Source: Labilibaculum filiforme
Lineage (GTDB): Bacteria > Bacteroidota > Bacteroidia > Bacteroidales > Marinifilaceae
DNA length: 64,000 nucleotides
Reading direction: 5' to 3'
NCBI RefSeq assembly: GCF_002843315.1
Contig: NZ_MVDD01000005.1
Span: 1-64,000, forward strand
Positions within the stretch are counted from its first letter, which is position 1. Every line of letters begins with the position of its first letter. The translations under genes were made by a program, and so were the position numbers. The notes under the pieces were generated by a model that had not been told where the DNA came from, ran no database searches, and saw only the letters and a list, made by a program, of their open reading frames with translations. This document shows positions 1 through 9,096 of this stretch, in pieces.

Positions 1-41
1 AATTCCTAAAAGACAGTCGTTACTGCCTCTAAAAGCGGTTG

Positions 42-73
42 CAAAGATAAAGACTTTTTAAGCTCATCTGCAA
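42..73 (-). promoter_or_regulatory. Bacteroidota promoter, tandem copy 1 (leftward)
   Basis: On the minus strand this reads TTG, 21 nt, TATCTTTG, which fits the primary sigma-factor consensus of Bacteroidota (TTG / TAnnTTTG). The -7 box is at 42-49 and the -33 box at 71-73. It lies within an AAAGCGG-GCAAAGATAA block (31-53) that recurs three more times upstream. It is the promoter closest to the left edge, so its gene lies outside the window. Confidence 0.75.
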
Positions 74-167
74 GAAAAAAGTAAAGTTTTTTTTATCTTT
101 TTTTTCGCCGGTGTAAAACCGTTTCAACCACAATCTTGTAAAGAACTTTCGCCGTTTAAAGCGGGTG

Positions 168-200
168 CAAAGATAAAGAATTTAATTCCTAACCTGCAAA
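168..200 (-). promoter_or_regulatory. Bacteroidota promoter, tandem copy 2 (leftward)
   Basis: The -7 box TATCTTTG is at 168-175 and the -33 box TTTG at 197-200, again with exactly 21 nt between -7 and TTG. The surrounding block AAAGCGGGTGCAAAGATAA matches copy 3 exactly. The 126-bp distance from copy 1 shows a tandem promoter array and not a chance match. Confidence 0.8.
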
Positions 201-291
201 TGTTTTTTCAACTTTTTTTTAAAGCTAATTGCACTCCTAAGCCCCATGTTTCCTAGTGACTCGTCGAGTTCGTTAACCCTTAAAGCGGGTG

Positions 292-323
292 CAAAGATAA
301 GAAATAAAAATCTACATATCCAA
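292..323 (-). promoter_or_regulatory. Bacteroidota promoter, tandem copy 3 (leftward)
   Basis: The -7 box TATCTTTG is at 292-299 and the -33 TTG at 321-323, with the same 21-nt spacer as copies 1 and 2. It lies 124 bp upstream of copy 2. Identical spacing in three copies argues that both boxes are under selection. Confidence 0.8.
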
Positions 324-420
324 ACCCAAAGTGAAAAAAATTCAAAGAAAAATAAACTCCGGTTTTTGTGAAACAAAAATCACTCCCTAAATCATTCTAA
401 CCGTTGAACACTTTCCGTTG

Positions 421-438
421 AAAGCGGTGCAAAGATAA
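421..438 (-). promoter_or_regulatory. Degenerate tandem promoter copy 4
   Basis: The -7 box TATCTTTG (430-437) and the flanking AAAGCGGTGC sequence are kept. No TTG is found at the expected 21-nt distance (459-461 reads CTA). It is the outermost member of the tandem set and may be weak or dead. Confidence 0.5.
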
Positions 439-740
439 CCTATTATTTTTCCCACTTCCTAATTCTTTTGAAAAGTTTTTTTTAACAACTTCTTAACGTA
501 CTGGTAACCTGACTGAAAAAATGAATTATTTTTTAAAGGAGCGAAGATTGAATGAAATTATCGCGGAGAATTACATTCGCTACTTAATCTGTTTTTTTCC
601 ATTAGGGATAGAAGCGATATCCTTTTATTGAGGAACGAAGTAAAAGATTTAGCGAATAGCCCGACCAATTGCCTTTGTTTTGGAAAAGGAAATTGGGAAT
701 GGCCAAATTAAAATCGGTAAAACTTCTAGAATACATACTT
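439..740. other. Intergenic region with hairpin-like element
   Basis: No gene is seen here. At 604-667 two half-elements face each other: AGGGATAGAAGCGATATCC with CTTTTA, then TAAAAG with an arm ending in ATAGCCCGACC. They enclose a CTTTTA/TAAAAG stem. From memory, similar GGGAT...AGCCCGACC intergenic elements recur in Bacteroidota genomes, but I cannot confirm that here. The element lies downstream of the leftward MscS-like gene and could be a structured RNA or its 3' end. Confidence 0.35.
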
Positions 741-1445
741 CTAATAGTAGTTTTTAATGTTTTCGTCCACTCTATTCTTTATATCTTCGGCAAAATGTGG
801 TTGCAGCGTATAGATTACTACTTCAATAAAATATTCATCGTTAACGTGTTCAATATTTTCGATAAGAACAGGTTGCGATAAAGCTACCCAAGGCGTGTTA
901 ATAATTTCGACCTTTAGCTTAGGAATGATATAATTTGTTTGTACCGCCCTTGGGAAAAAAAACTTGAGATTCACCTTATTCAGGTTAGCATTATTACTTT
1001 GCTTACTAATGATAGTGGCACTGATTTTATGATAGGGAATGCTTTTTATATCGCCATGCTTATCGATAAGGTTCAAACTAAAATTCCCGAGCTTCTCAAT
1101 TTTTCCTTTCAGGTCGTTTATTTCCACAATACTTCCCTCCCTTACTTTGTCTTGAATTTTTAAATAAACTCCAGAAAAAAAGTCTCTGAGCAGGTAAAAT
1201 GAAGGTATAATAGCTATTACAATAACAATTCCCAATGAAACTAGGCCAAATATATTTTGTGAAAAATAGTACTGTTTCACTAAACCTATTACTATTCCGA
1301 GCCACAATAAAAGCTCTAGTATGGTTAATAGGTAGGTGCTATGATGTTTAAAAGTAGGTGAATACTTTAAGGATCGATTAATAAACCCTAACAATCGGAA
1401 CATTACAACAATGCCCAATAGAATAAAAAAAAGTTTTACAGACAT
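741..1445 (-). CDS. MscS-family mechanosensitive ion channel
   Basis: A 234-aa inner-membrane protein with hydrophobic segments at about residues 2-22, 38-60 and 64-87. A short beta-domain follows, with the MscS-type pattern of a DKVREGSIVEI stretch and then KGKIEKLGNFS (about 97-120). The last part looks like a small cytosolic alpha/beta domain. It is short for the family (E. coli MscS has 286 aa), so it belongs to the small MscS-like proteins. The stop of the large transporter gene at 1457 is only 11 nt upstream, so the two are probably cotranscribed. Channel and ion transporter together suggest an osmotic or ionic role; that link is inference. Confidence 0.75.
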   Translation of the reverse strand: MSVKLFFILLGIVVMFRLLGFINRSLKYSPTFKHHSTYLLTILELLLWLGIVIGLVKQYYFSQNIFGLVSLGIVIVIAIIPSFYLLRDFFSGVYLKIQDKVREGSIVEINDLKGKIEKLGNFSLNLIDKHGDIKSIPYHKISATIISKQSNNANLNKVNLKFFFPRAVQTNYIIPKLKVEIINTPWVALSQPVLIENIEHVNDEYFIEVVIYTLQPHFAEDIKNRVDENIKNYY

Positions 1446-1456
1446 ATGCTTTGTGT

Positions 1457-4400
1457 TTAGATGATTCCTTTATTGATACATGTTTCGACCATAAACGGCT
1501 CGATATTGCGACCCAAACGGTATGTATTAAGTCCTTTTGTTACAATAAGACCGAAATTAAGGAGCTTTACTAGCAATAAATCAACTGCTTTAGTATCGTA
1601 ACCTGTAATCCGCATCAACTTTTCAGCATCCATGTATTTGTGCTGTATAAATAAGGCTACCACCACCAAAAGCTCGGCATCTAATCTTTTTAGGACCTCC
1701 ATGTTTGGTTTCGACGGCTTTTTAATACTTATGGTACCAGCCTCCGAATCTACAATGTTAGCTTTCCATGTACTTAGTGCCACTCCAGGAATTCCCTGGG
1801 TAAAGTTAAAATAGGCACTAAATAGTAAGGACAAACTAAGTGGAGATATATCCTCTTCTTCCTTGCCATTGTATTTTAGTTTTAAACCACTTGATTTATG
1901 CCTGTAAATGATCAATTTTTGCAATTGCTCGGTATTAAAGTTACCACATTCAACAACTGAAAGTAAATGCACTTGAAGCGGCAATGTTTCTTTTATTACG
2001 TTGTATGCGTATTTATTACAATTCAACATGAAGAATACCTTATGACTGTAGTTTGCTATCAGCTCAATAATTTTGTTGATTACTTCGCCACCTTTATGAT
2101 TTCTCTCCCACCACAATTCAATATCATTCATTACCACAATGCTATTGTGAGGAATGCTATTAAAAATATCGTCGAAATTGGACATGTGAACCATTTGTTC
2201 CTGCATGCGGGTTAATAACACATGAGTATCGACAGAACCATTTATAGGTGGATCGATCCAAAAAACATTACTTTTCTTGACTAAATTGTTTGCGGCATAA
2301 CGAGTCAAAGCCGTTTTACCGGACCCATGCACTCCATGAATTAATACGGCACCACTAATGCCATACCTATGACGTTGCATGGCCTGCTTAATTTTTAAAT
2401 ACTCTTCCTCTCGGCCCACCCAAAACTCATCGGATATTTTAGAGCTTCCGCTTAATAAGCTACGATAAAAAACCGGCACGCGCTGGTACACCTTTTTATT
2501 GGGTATGAGTTGGTCAATAATATCTAAAATTTCGTTGGCATTAGGCTTGCCTGGTTTCGTGTTTGATAAATATTTTTTAGAAAGAATAATCCCACTACTT
2601 GTATTATTTAATAGTTGAATAAACACATTACTAAGTTTGCCTTTTAAAAATTGATATTTATCGCTAATGCTTTTGCTTAGTTTTTTATTCTTACTCTCTC
2701 GTTTTAATGTACTTATCTTCTTTTCTGATTCTAAAATAGCATGATAGAAAAAGTTGGAGAAGGTCTCTAACATTAAATCGGTAGCTTTTTTATCTAATAC
2801 CAACAGAGCATTCTCAATTTTTGCTTTTTCACTAATTACCTTCGCACTTAACTTTTGGTAAAACTCTTGATGTTGATTTTGCTCTCCTTTTAATACATTG
2901 TTATTTTGATCCCTATTGCTGAGTCGAAATTGAAGCAAACTACTAAACTCTCTGCACTCAACAATGGCTTGATTAACAATTCCTCCCAGACTTAATACTT
3001 CTCGATAAAAAGGTTCATAAAACAAAGTATCAAACGAATGAGATCCAATTCTTCGAAGATTAATATCGATGCTTGTTAGCTCGCTAAAAGGAACCGCCTT
3101 CGAATTTTTGTATATGGTTGCTGGTAGCTGAATATTCTCTGGTAACTCATCAATAATTTTAGACAATTTAGTGTGCGATTCGCTAAAGAAATTTTGAATT
3201 TGTAGATTATCTGGAAAAATTTGAGATTTCACATTTGCAGTATCCGTCTTCGCAACAATATCAATATTTTCGGCCAATTTAGTGATTGGACTAATTACAA
3301 ATTCGTTGATATAGGCATACATGCGTTCATTACCAGCAAGAAGTACATTAACTCCCAATTTTTGCTGAGAAATAATCAACACATCAAGATGTAGGGATGT
3401 ATTGATTAAATTAACCGCAGTTTCCCAATTTTCAGCATACGAAACCAGATACTCGTCGTGTATGTTACTTCGTGTTTTAAATTTTGCATTTGCAGTTTTA
3501 ATCGATTTTGGATTGTCCATATCCTCGACCAAAGCGATCAGAACCTGACGAACAGACAGTGCAATTGTATTACTAGATTGCTCCTTAAATACAATTAATT
3601 CATCCTCAAGCTTTTTAAACTCCGATAAGCTTTCGGATAAACTAAAAAGAAGAATTTCTTGTGAGCTCTCGTTTTGCAACAGCAATTTTTCGTATTGATC
3701 GTTAATCCCGAAAATAATTTTTCGAAGCGTTGTAAATAACTGTATGGATAGCTCATCCAATCCTGTTAACTGCTCAGAAATTTTTGGGAAAAGTTCGCTA
3801 CTTAAATAGTAATCAATAGCCTTTTTGTAAGTTAATTTAGACCTACTTTCTTTCTGCTTATTTGGAATAGTAAAGGCAAGCGCCAGATGATCGGGTGTTT
3901 CGTATAATAAATTGCCTTTTTTTGCCAGTAATTCATTAATACCTGCACTTATTCCTTTTTGCGCGCTCAATAAGGTCTGAGGGTTTTTTAACTCCACTAT
4001 TTTATTGATGCTTCGAAGAAAAGATTGATGATTCCGATTTATCGTTTTTTCATATTCATGCTTCCCTAATTCTGCTAATTCACTTTCTAGCTTAGCATGA
4101 TTCGCCACAGCAAACTCCCGAATACTTTTCAATATATACAGCTCGCTATCAATGGCTTGCAGTAAAGCATCCTCTACAACTGGTGTGCTTATGGAAGTAA
4201 GTTTTGTTTCGAGACTGCTAATATTTGCAGAAACAAGCGAGTTGCTTATTTCGGGTAGCGATGGTAAGTTGATATTTTTTACAATGGCTGGCGCTTTTGT
4301 TTTTGCATCGGTTAAGGGACTTATTAAATCGATAACCTCGAATTCATTAGAAGGACTTAAAAACAGTAAGCTTGCAGGTAATTCAGTAAGCTGATTAACT

Positions 4401-6472
4401 GTGTTAATATATTCAGAGCTATATGCTTCATTTTTTTGCGACAGTCCTAACAATACTAAATCTGCATCGCGCGATTCGGTACAAATAATTGATTCTTTTG
4501 TGCGGGTGCCAAAATCATTACCAATGATCTTAATATCCGCAACAATACGCCTATCTACCAACAATTCTTTAATGTTTCGTTGTAAGGTATCGCCAATAAA
4601 TGTATTGTTATTAATTATTAAAATGCGAATTTTTGCATCTCGCCATTTGGGGTCGATCAACAAAAATTTAATGATGTGAAGGCCTAGATTCAGAATTCTT
4701 CCTTTTCCATTCCACCAGATATCAATATTTTGTTTCTTCCCAAATCCAAGCTCCTTATGGTAGCTTAAAAAGATGGCATTTAAACTTTTAGCTTTAAAAT
4801 CTTGAAGTACATGAGTTAAAAATTCGGCATTCTTTAAATCCTTACTCCATCCCATTAAAATGGTATTTGGTTCAAAACCTGTAAATCCGTAGGCATTGGT
4901 CACCGTTTTCATGCCCTCCTCTAAGGTTTTACTGGAGTACTGACGAGTAAAATAATTGGGTGCCAATTTGTTTTTAGCAACCGAAAGTTCTTTTACAGGA
5001 TTACGATCCTGCCCCACTACTAATTTAAAATCGGTTAAAGCTCCTAACTTTCCGGTTAGCGAAAGTCCCATTTCAATAAGGTGCGGACGTGCGTTTTCGC
5101 CTCCGCTGAATAAGATGATATTCGGTTGCCAATTGCGGGAATTCACCTTTTGAATGCTCAGTTTTAAGAGTGCTTTTTTTGCCAGGTTCGTCCAAAAACT
5201 ACTCCAGGCATCCCCGGTTTCTAAAATTAATTCTTTCCGTTGCAAGTACAAATAGAGCAAGCTCAATACAATTGTTGCTCCTGCAAGTGCCAGAAAATCG
5301 AGCAGGATCATTACTATAAAAGCCGACAAAGCTCCCAATATGCTTACAAATTTTGGAATTTTAAAAGCAGGGCGAAAATCGGAACTAGACCAACTCTCTA
5401 TGGCAGAAGCCAAATTTAAAAAAGCATAAGTGGTAATGAAGAACATCGATACAATACGTGCAATTACATCTAACTCACCAATTAATATTCCTGCCTCTGC
5501 AATAACAAATGCAACTAATAATGCATTTCGAGGTTCATTAGTAGCACCAGTACCTTTCGCAAAGGCTCTGTGTGCAATTTTATCCATTGCAATGGCTTGA
5601 AGAATACGAGGTGCACCTAAAATACTTCCCAAAGCAGATGATAATGTAGCTCCCCAAATACCGGCAATAACCAATTGAGGAACCAGGGAAATTTTAAAGA
5701 GAATATCAGGATCGTTGGCTAATGCATCGGAACTAACGGTAAACGCGTAAAAAAAAGCCAATGCAATGTAAACAACAAAACCAATCCCTACCGCCATAAT
5801 TGCACCCATAGGTAGCGACTTACGTGGATTTTTTAAATCTCCAGACATGGAAACTCCTGCTTCGAAACCTGTTACTGCAGGAAAAAAGATACCAAACAGC
5901 AACATAAAAGGAGCCGAAGTAGCTAATGGTTTTAAATTTACCGTGGTGGGAGCAAAATCGTGATTACCCAAGAAAATAGAAAACAGTGATAATACAATGG
6001 CACCCATTATAAAATACTGTGACTTAATGGCTAAGGAGGTACTTATGAACGTAATTGTGGTAACAGCAATCAGCACAATGGTACCTGCTATTCGGATATT
6101 AGCTATTGTATTTTCGATGCCCCAGTATTGCAAAAAACTTTCAGAAAAACCAATCAAATATAAGCTGACACTAAAGGATAAACCAACGAATAAGGCTAAA
6201 CCTAAAGTACCACCAATAGGTAAACCCAAACTTCGCGAAATCATAAAATAAGTACCGCCGTTTTGTACTGGCTTATCCGTTGATAAAGAGGCCACACTAA
6301 GACTTGTTGTAATGGAAATAATATGCGCAATAAGAATGATTCCAATGGTATTTATCAAACCTGCCTGTCCAATAATTGCAGGAAAACGTAAATACATGAT
6401 CACACCAAGAATAGTCAATATCGAAGGAGTAAACACTCCTCCAAAGGTTCCGAATTTTTTTGCTTTAGCCAT
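1457..6472 (-). CDS. SLC12-like cation-chloride cotransporter fused to a C-terminal P-loop ATPase
   Basis: A 1671-aa protein. Residues 1-430 form an APC-superfamily membrane core of about 12 segments with the SLC12 hallmark KFGTFGGVFTPSILT at the N-terminus. Residues about 430-720 resemble the cytosolic C-terminal region of SLC12 transporters (start at AWSSFW, later USP-like blocks). Residues about 750-1310 are mainly charged helical sequence. A FWVGREEEYLKI motif then leads into a STAND/AAA-type ATPase with Walker A GVHGSGKT (1380-1387) and a Walker B-like IVVMNDIELWW near 1445, ending in a winged-helix-like tail. Bacterial SLC12 homologues are usually far shorter. Transport of Na/K/Cl is inferred from the family; the role of the ATPase is unknown. 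The MscS-like gene follows 11 nt downstream. Confidence 0.8.
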   Translation of the reverse strand: MAKAKKFGTFGGVFTPSILTILGVIMYLRFPAIIGQAGLINTIGIILIAHIISITTSLSVASLSTDKPVQNGGTYFMISRSLGLPIGGTLGLALFVGLSFSVSLYLIGFSESFLQYWGIENTIANIRIAGTIVLIAVTTITFISTSLAIKSQYFIMGAIVLSLFSIFLGNHDFAPTTVNLKPLATSAPFMLLFGIFFPAVTGFEAGVSMSGDLKNPRKSLPMGAIMAVGIGFVVYIALAFFYAFTVSSDALANDPDILFKISLVPQLVIAGIWGATLSSALGSILGAPRILQAIAMDKIAHRAFAKGTGATNEPRNALLVAFVIAEAGILIGELDVIARIVSMFFITTYAFLNLASAIESWSSSDFRPAFKIPKFVSILGALSAFIVMILLDFLALAGATIVLSLLYLYLQRKELILETGDAWSSFWTNLAKKALLKLSIQKVNSRNWQPNIILFSGGENARPHLIEMGLSLTGKLGALTDFKLVVGQDRNPVKELSVAKNKLAPNYFTRQYSSKTLEEGMKTVTNAYGFTGFEPNTILMGWSKDLKNAEFLTHVLQDFKAKSLNAIFLSYHKELGFGKKQNIDIWWNGKGRILNLGLHIIKFLLIDPKWRDAKIRILIINNNTFIGDTLQRNIKELLVDRRIVADIKIIGNDFGTRTKESIICTESRDADLVLLGLSQKNEAYSSEYINTVNQLTELPASLLFLSPSNEFEVIDLISPLTDAKTKAPAIVKNINLPSLPEISNSLVSANISSLETKLTSISTPVVEDALLQAIDSELYILKSIREFAVANHAKLESELAELGKHEYEKTINRNHQSFLRSINKIVELKNPQTLLSAQKGISAGINELLAKKGNLLYETPDHLALAFTIPNKQKESRSKLTYKKAIDYYLSSELFPKISEQLTGLDELSIQLFTTLRKIIFGINDQYEKLLLQNESSQEILLFSLSESLSEFKKLEDELIVFKEQSSNTIALSVRQVLIALVEDMDNPKSIKTANAKFKTRSNIHDEYLVSYAENWETAVNLINTSLHLDVLIISQQKLGVNVLLAGNERMYAYINEFVISPITKLAENIDIVAKTDTANVKSQIFPDNLQIQNFFSESHTKLSKIIDELPENIQLPATIYKNSKAVPFSELTSIDINLRRIGSHSFDTLFYEPFYREVLSLGGIVNQAIVECREFSSLLQFRLSNRDQNNNVLKGEQNQHQEFYQKLSAKVISEKAKIENALLVLDKKATDLMLETFSNFFYHAILESEKKISTLKRESKNKKLSKSISDKYQFLKGKLSNVFIQLLNNTSSGIILSKKYLSNTKPGKPNANEILDIIDQLIPNKKVYQRVPVFYRSLLSGSSKISDEFWVGREEEYLKIKQAMQRHRYGISGAVLIHGVHGSGKTALTRYAANNLVKKSNVFWIDPPINGSVDTHVLLTRMQEQMVHMSNFDDIFNSIPHNSIVVMNDIELWWERNHKGGEVINKIIELIANYSHKVFFMLNCNKYAYNVIKETLPLQVHLLSVVECGNFNTEQLQKLIIYRHKSSGLKLKYNGKEEEDISPLSLSLLFSAYFNFTQGIPGVALSTWKANIVDSEAGTISIKKPSKPNMEVLKRLDAELLVVVALFIQHKYMDAEKLMRITGYDTKAVDLLLVKLLNFGLIVTKGLNTYRLGRNIEPFMVETCINKGII

Positions 6473-7134
6473 CTTGCTACTTATTATCTAAATTAAATCT
6501 TGCTTTATTCGTTTCTCCTTACTGTTAAAAATTGTCTGATTTCGGCAACCGCTTGCTGTTTCTTTATCAGTAATAATACTTCGTATATCCATGATTATAA
6601 CATCTCTAGTGCTGGAAGCGAAACTCGATTTCCTCACTTTTTTAGGCAATTCAGTTCTTTAAATCTTTTAAATTTTCAGACTCTTTCCAATCGCTTTCAA
6701 AATCTATTCAAGCTTATCTCTTTTCCACTACTTTCAAGTTCTCCAAACCAAACATTAAGTGTACTTTTAAAAATAGACTAAACCTCTTATTATCAGATTA
6801 TACCTGTAGTATTTTAAATTCGATATAGAAGCTAACTTAAGCATTAAAAGTAAGGATATAAAATAAAGTAATAGTAATAATAAAATCGATACACCACATG
6901 CCTACATTCGTCTTTTTTATCTGCTTTTGTGAAATTTTAATTTAGTTCGGGACAATGCTTTTGTTTCTTTTATATCAGCAAATTACTAGAAGTTTGCCTC
7001 CTTTTTAAAAGACCCAAAACAATACCTTTACAGTATCTATACAACCAATAATTCCGAATAGTTCCACAATTACTTATTCCTCTCCTAAAATGTAAAAGCT
7101 CAACGAATATCTTCGATCGTTTTTTTGATCTATT
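6473..7134. other. Intergenic region, no gene recognised
   Basis: A 662-bp AT-rich gap between the transporter start and the pyruvate kinase stop, both leftward. I see no convincing coding frame, RNA gene or terminator hairpin. It contains one copy of a 27-nt repeat (6930-6956) whose other copy lies on the far side of pyk. Confidence 0.6.
6930..6956. repeat. 27-nt direct repeat, copy A (downstream of pyk)
   Basis: A TGAAATTTTAATTTAG stretch followed by TTCGGGACAAT. It matches 8803-8829 with one difference inside the shared core (GGGAC versus GGGAT). The two copies flank the pyruvate kinase gene in the same orientation. Confidence 0.7.
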
Positions 7135-8631
7135 CTACACATCTTGTTTTTCCGAGATGCGTAAAAACTCCATTCGAGGATTGGCGTTTGGGTTAAAAGA
7201 CGATGGACCCGCCACCAAAATGGCAATTGAACCCTTAATATCTCTTTCGTGTAGCCATATTCGAGCAAATTCACTCCAATTTTCAGGTTCTTGACTCAGC
7301 AGAACGGAATGTACTCCGTACGAGAAGGTGAGTCCTTGACAAACATTGGCATGTTGACTTACTGCCACAATCCAAACCTCAGGGGCAAAGCGCGAAATCA
7401 TTCTAGCCGTTTTGCCAGTTCGGGTAGGTGTAAATACACTTGCACAAGGCACGGTTTGCAATGCATTTTGTACCATCGTTGAAAGAGCCGCTGCTCCGGT
7501 AGCCGGTTTTTGCGGATCGAAAACTACATTCAAATCCACTTGTTTGTGTGCGGGACGGTTTTTCTCCGTGTAACTAGCAATATCCGCGAGCATTTTAACA
7601 GATTCTTCGGGATATTTCCCCATTGCTGATTCTCCTGAAAGCATTATGCAATCGGTACCATCCAAAATAGCATTTGCGACATCGGTTGATTCGGCACGAG
7701 TTGGTAAGCGACTAATCGTCATCGATTCCAACATCTGAGTAGCGGTAATAACAGGCTTACCGGCCATTCTGCTTTTATTAATCAGTTGTTTTTGTATGAT
7801 GGCCATTTTCTGAATCGGTATCTCCACACCCAAATCACCCCGAGCTACCATGATGCCATCCGAAGCCTTAAGTATTTCATCAAAGTTATCCAAAGCATCA
7901 GCACGCTCTATTTTTGCAATAACAAAAGGATCTTTTCCAAGATCACGAGCAGCTTTTCGCACACTTTCGATGTCGGCAGCGGTTTCTACAAACGATTGAC
8001 TGATAGCATCTACCCCATTTTCTAAAGCGAATTTAAGACATGCGCGGTCGTGATCAGTAAAGGCACTTAATCCGAGATTTATACCCGGTAAATTGAGTCC
8101 TTTTCGGGAGCGTAACTCACCACCCACCGACACTTTGCAGTGTACATCGATATCAGAAATAGATTCGACAATGAGTTGAACTAATCCATCGTTTAAAAAG
8201 AGCCTGTCGCCGATTTTAACAACCTTAGGCAAACGCTCAAAACTCACCGAAACTCGTTGTTGATTGCCCGTAATATCTTCGCTAGTTAGTGTAAAACTAT
8301 CGCCTGATGCTAATTGAATAGGTTCTTTTTCTATCGTTCCCAAACGCATCTTTGGTCCCGGCAAATCGGCCATAATCGCAACCCTACGTCCGGTTACTTT
8401 TTGAGCTGTACGGATACGCACTATTCGTTCGGCATGATCGGAAAAATCGCCATGAGAAAAATTTAATCGCGCAATATTCATACCGGCTCGCATTAAACGT
8501 TCGAGCATTTCGGGCGAGTCGGAAGCCGGGCCGATGGTTGCAACTATTTTTGTTTTATGATTGGACAAGAATGTATTAGGCATTTCTTTAATTTTTATAT
8601 TTTTTAGATCCTTAAAAACTGCTCCCTTCAT
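7135..8631 (-). CDS. pyk: Pyruvate kinase
   Basis: Catalyses the last ATP-forming step of glycolysis, phosphoenolpyruvate plus ADP to pyruvate plus ATP, in the cytoplasm. The protein shows the family signatures in order: KTKIVATIGPAS, MNIARLNFSHG, GPKMRLG, the active-site stretch VIAKIERADALDNFDEIL, GIMVARGDLGVEIP, KPVITATQMLESM and PTRAESTDVANAILDGTDCIMLSGE. Length is 498 aa from the first ATG. An internal ATG at 8583 (protein MPNTFLSNHKTK) would give 482 aa, closer to the usual N-terminus, and may be the true start. It stands alone, with more than 400 bp free on each side. Confidence 0.97.
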   Translation of the reverse strand: MKGAVFKDLKNIKIKEMPNTFLSNHKTKIVATIGPASDSPEMLERLMRAGMNIARLNFSHGDFSDHAERIVRIRTAQKVTGRRVAIMADLPGPKMRLGTIEKEPIQLASGDSFTLTSEDITGNQQRVSVSFERLPKVVKIGDRLFLNDGLVQLIVESISDIDVHCKVSVGGELRSRKGLNLPGINLGLSAFTDHDRACLKFALENGVDAISQSFVETAADIESVRKAARDLGKDPFVIAKIERADALDNFDEILKASDGIMVARGDLGVEIPIQKMAIIQKQLINKSRMAGKPVITATQMLESMTISRLPTRAESTDVANAILDGTDCIMLSGESAMGKYPEESVKMLADIASYTEKNRPAHKQVDLNVVFDPQKPATGAAALSTMVQNALQTVPCASVFTPTRTGKTARMISRFAPEVWIVAVSQHANVCQGLTFSYGVHSVLLSQEPENWSEFARIWLHERDIKGSIAILVAGPSSFNPNANPRMEFLRISEKQDV

Positions 8632-9096
8632 TTAGCTAAGTCTGATTTTTAAAACCACCCAACCAGCTTACAAATTATTACTTAGGGTGAATTGCTAACC
8701 ATTTACAATAAAGCCAGAGGAATTAAAGATAATGATATATAATTAGCTAATGCTACAAATGATCCTCTCTTGTGAAGGATTATGGGTTTTTGTAAGCATA
8801 TTCTGAAATTTTAATTTAGTTCGGGATAATTCTTTTTGACATACAAGCTTAAAATTGGACGATATCCACATGAAAATTACGTTTGGGTTCATGAGTTAAT
8901 TCTATAATCAGATTTCTGAAAATAATGAAGAACTAGCATTACTTTTTCAGTCCCTCCTACTTCTCATAAACTTGACACATTTGACACATTGAAATTTTAC
9001 TAATTTTACTTAACTTGCTTTTCAATTCGAATATTGCAAGTACAATCAACTACAAAACAGCTACTTGACACAAGATTGAAACGACAGAATAAAATT
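8632..9096. other. Intergenic region upstream of the cas operon
   Basis: About 465 bp between divergent pyk and cas6, so it should hold both promoters. I see no exact TAnnTTTG box on either strand. A tandem TTGACACAT-TTGACACAT motif at about 8970-8987 lies 110 bp before cas6 and could be a promoter or operator. The second copy of the 27-nt repeat is at 8803-8829. Confidence 0.5.
8803..8829. repeat. 27-nt direct repeat, copy B (upstream of pyk)
   Basis: Same orientation as 6930-6956 and identical apart from the position after TTCGGGA and the first base. It lies 1.87 kb from copy A, between pyk and the cas operon. Confidence 0.7.

Noticed and set aside
4152-4679. Plus-strand frames within the large transporter gene
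   Set aside because: They are antisense shadows of a well-supported 1671-aa coding region.
9034-9096. Upstream ATG for the first cas6 (9034)
   Set aside because: It adds 21 residues without family support; MRFELTLN at 9097 matches the expected Cas6 N-terminus.
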